Made by a program: the position numbers and the translations under genes. The notes below the pieces were generated by a model. The model saw only the letters and a list, made by a program, of their open reading frames with translations, was not told the DNA's origin and made no database searches. Of a stretch of DNA of 64,000 nt, positions 63,343-64,000 are shown one piece after another; position 1 is the first letter of the stretch, and the number at the start of each line of letters is the position of its first letter. Location: contig NZ_CP108032.1 in assembly GCF_036169555.1 (NCBI RefSeq), positions 1,798,001 to 1,862,000 on the forward strand, read 5' to 3'. Source of the stretch: Streptomyces sp. NBC_00306. GTDB lineage: Bacteria; Actinomycetota; Actinomycetes; Streptomycetales; Streptomycetaceae.

Positions 63343-64000
63343 TCAGCGGCCCCAGTTACGGCGGGCGGCGGTCACCGCGTCCAGCACCTGACGCAGCACC
63401 GCGCTGCCCGGCGGCACCGTCAGCGGCTGGTACGTCCAGGCGTGCCGGACCCAGGGGTCGGCGAGATGGTCGTCCGGCACGGGCGTGATCCGCAGGAGGG
63501 ACCGCCACAGCGGGTCCAGCACCGGTCCGTAGGCGCTCGCGTCCTCGCGGTCCGCGACCATCATCAGGTGCACACCGACCGCCGGACCCTCGTCGGCGAG
63601 GTAGCGCAACTGGGTGACGGCCCGGTCGTCGAAGCCGTGCGGGAAGTCGTTGACGATCAGCAGCTGCTCGCCGGTGTCCAGGTCGGGCGGAAGGGCGTCG
63701 GCCGCGCCTCCGCGCACCGCCATCGTCACCAGGTCCACCCGCTGGGTGAGCTTGGCGAGCGTGTCGCTCACACCCTGCGCGCCGGTCGCGGGCGGGCCCG
63801 CGAGAGCGCCCGACTCGACCAGCGGGGCGAGCGATGCCGCTGCGGTACGGGCGGGGTCGATGACATGGACGGTGAACTCGCCGGGCGGGTAGACACCGAG
63901 CAGCCGGGCCGCGTGCGAGACCGCGCAGTCCACGGCGAGCTTTCGCAACTGGCCCTCGTCCAGCATCATCGCGGCCTCGGAGCCGGTGCGTCCGCTGTCC
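63343..64000 (-). CDS. Large ATP-binding protein (FtsK/SpoIIIE-like), C-terminal part
   Basis: The frame is open to the window edge, so the N-terminus is missing; the visible 218 residues before the stop at 63343 include MMLDEGQLRKLAVDCAVSHA and a Rossmann-like C-terminal half (LLIVNDFPHGFDDRAVTQLR, AVGVHLMMVADREDASAYG, LLRITPVPDDHLADPWV). The strand LIVNDFP looks like a Walker B-type element followed by a sensor strand. I place it only tentatively with FtsK/HerA-type ATP-binding proteins that lie beside ter genes in Streptomyces. It is followed by terC, which has its own promoter. Confidence 0.55.
   Translation of the reverse strand, partial: DSGRTGSEAAMMLDEGQLRKLAVDCAVSHAARLLGVYPPGEFTVHVIDPARTAAASLAPLVESGALAGPPATGAQGVSDTLAKLTQRVDLVTMAVRGGAADALPPDLDTGEQLLIVNDFPHGFDDRAVTQLRYLADEGPAVGVHLMMVADREDASAYGPVLDPLWRSLLRITPVPDDHLADPWVRHAWTYQPLTVPPGSAVLRQVLDAVTAARRNWGR

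Overview
This window is chromosomal DNA from a Streptomyces or a very close relative. The evidence is the very high GC content with strong third-position G/C bias, a WhiA sporulation regulator beside rapZ, yvcK and uvrC, a mycothiol-dependent enzyme, an RbpA-family protein, an actinobacterial sufR-B-D-Rieske-C-S-U-T operon, an opcA-type pentose-phosphate cluster and many short-spaced leaderless promoters. From memory the gene order matches the conserved core arm of Streptomyces chromosomes. I see no prophage, no insertion sequence, no CRISPR array and no antibiotic-type biosynthetic cluster.

Layout. 1-2.4 kb: the end of a TerD gene, a small PcrA-tail-like protein, and ACC deaminase with its GntR regulator. 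2.4-4.3 kb: a Ro60 (TROVE) protein gene preceded on the same strand by a Y RNA (YrlA type) with a circularly permuted tRNA-like module. 4.4-14 kb: an SDR oxidoreductase, a secreted nuclease, a frameshifted ABM-domain gene, a DUF4232 lipoprotein, dapA, dapD and an MFS transporter. 14-21.6 kb: a TetR/SMR efflux pair, then the complete SUF iron-sulfur assembly operon with its SufR repressor gene at the promoter end. 21.9-28.7 kb: an ABC exporter, unknown genes and haem A synthesis (ctaA, ctaB). 29-45 kb: central carbon metabolism (tkt-tal-zwf-opcA-pgl, pgi, gap-pgk-tpiA) with secG, an RbpA-family gene, two PH-domain membrane proteins and an MFS transporter. 45-53 kb: a secreted M14 carboxypeptidase and the uvrC-rapZ-yvcK-whiA operon. 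53.5-64 kb: an XRE-like protein, a Tat Rieske lipoprotein, a PfkB kinase, uvrA, three small enzyme genes, terC under a manganese-type riboswitch, and the end of a large ATP-binding protein.

How the genes work together. The SUF operon shows ATGA start-stop overlaps at three of its seven gene junctions, and a CAAC-N6-GTTG operator lies on its promoter. tkt through pgl encode the sugar-phosphate interconversions and the oxidative entry of the pentose-phosphate pathway, next to the lower glycolytic genes. The two most informative non-coding elements are the YrlA/Ro60 pair (4151-4293 with 2394-3980) and the yybP-ykoY-type manganese riboswitch of terC (63164-63271), whose closing-stem 3' strand is also an exact complement of the terC ribosome-binding site. 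At least twelve genes have a -10 hexamer ending 6-8 bases before the start codon, which predicts leaderless mRNAs and settled several start choices.
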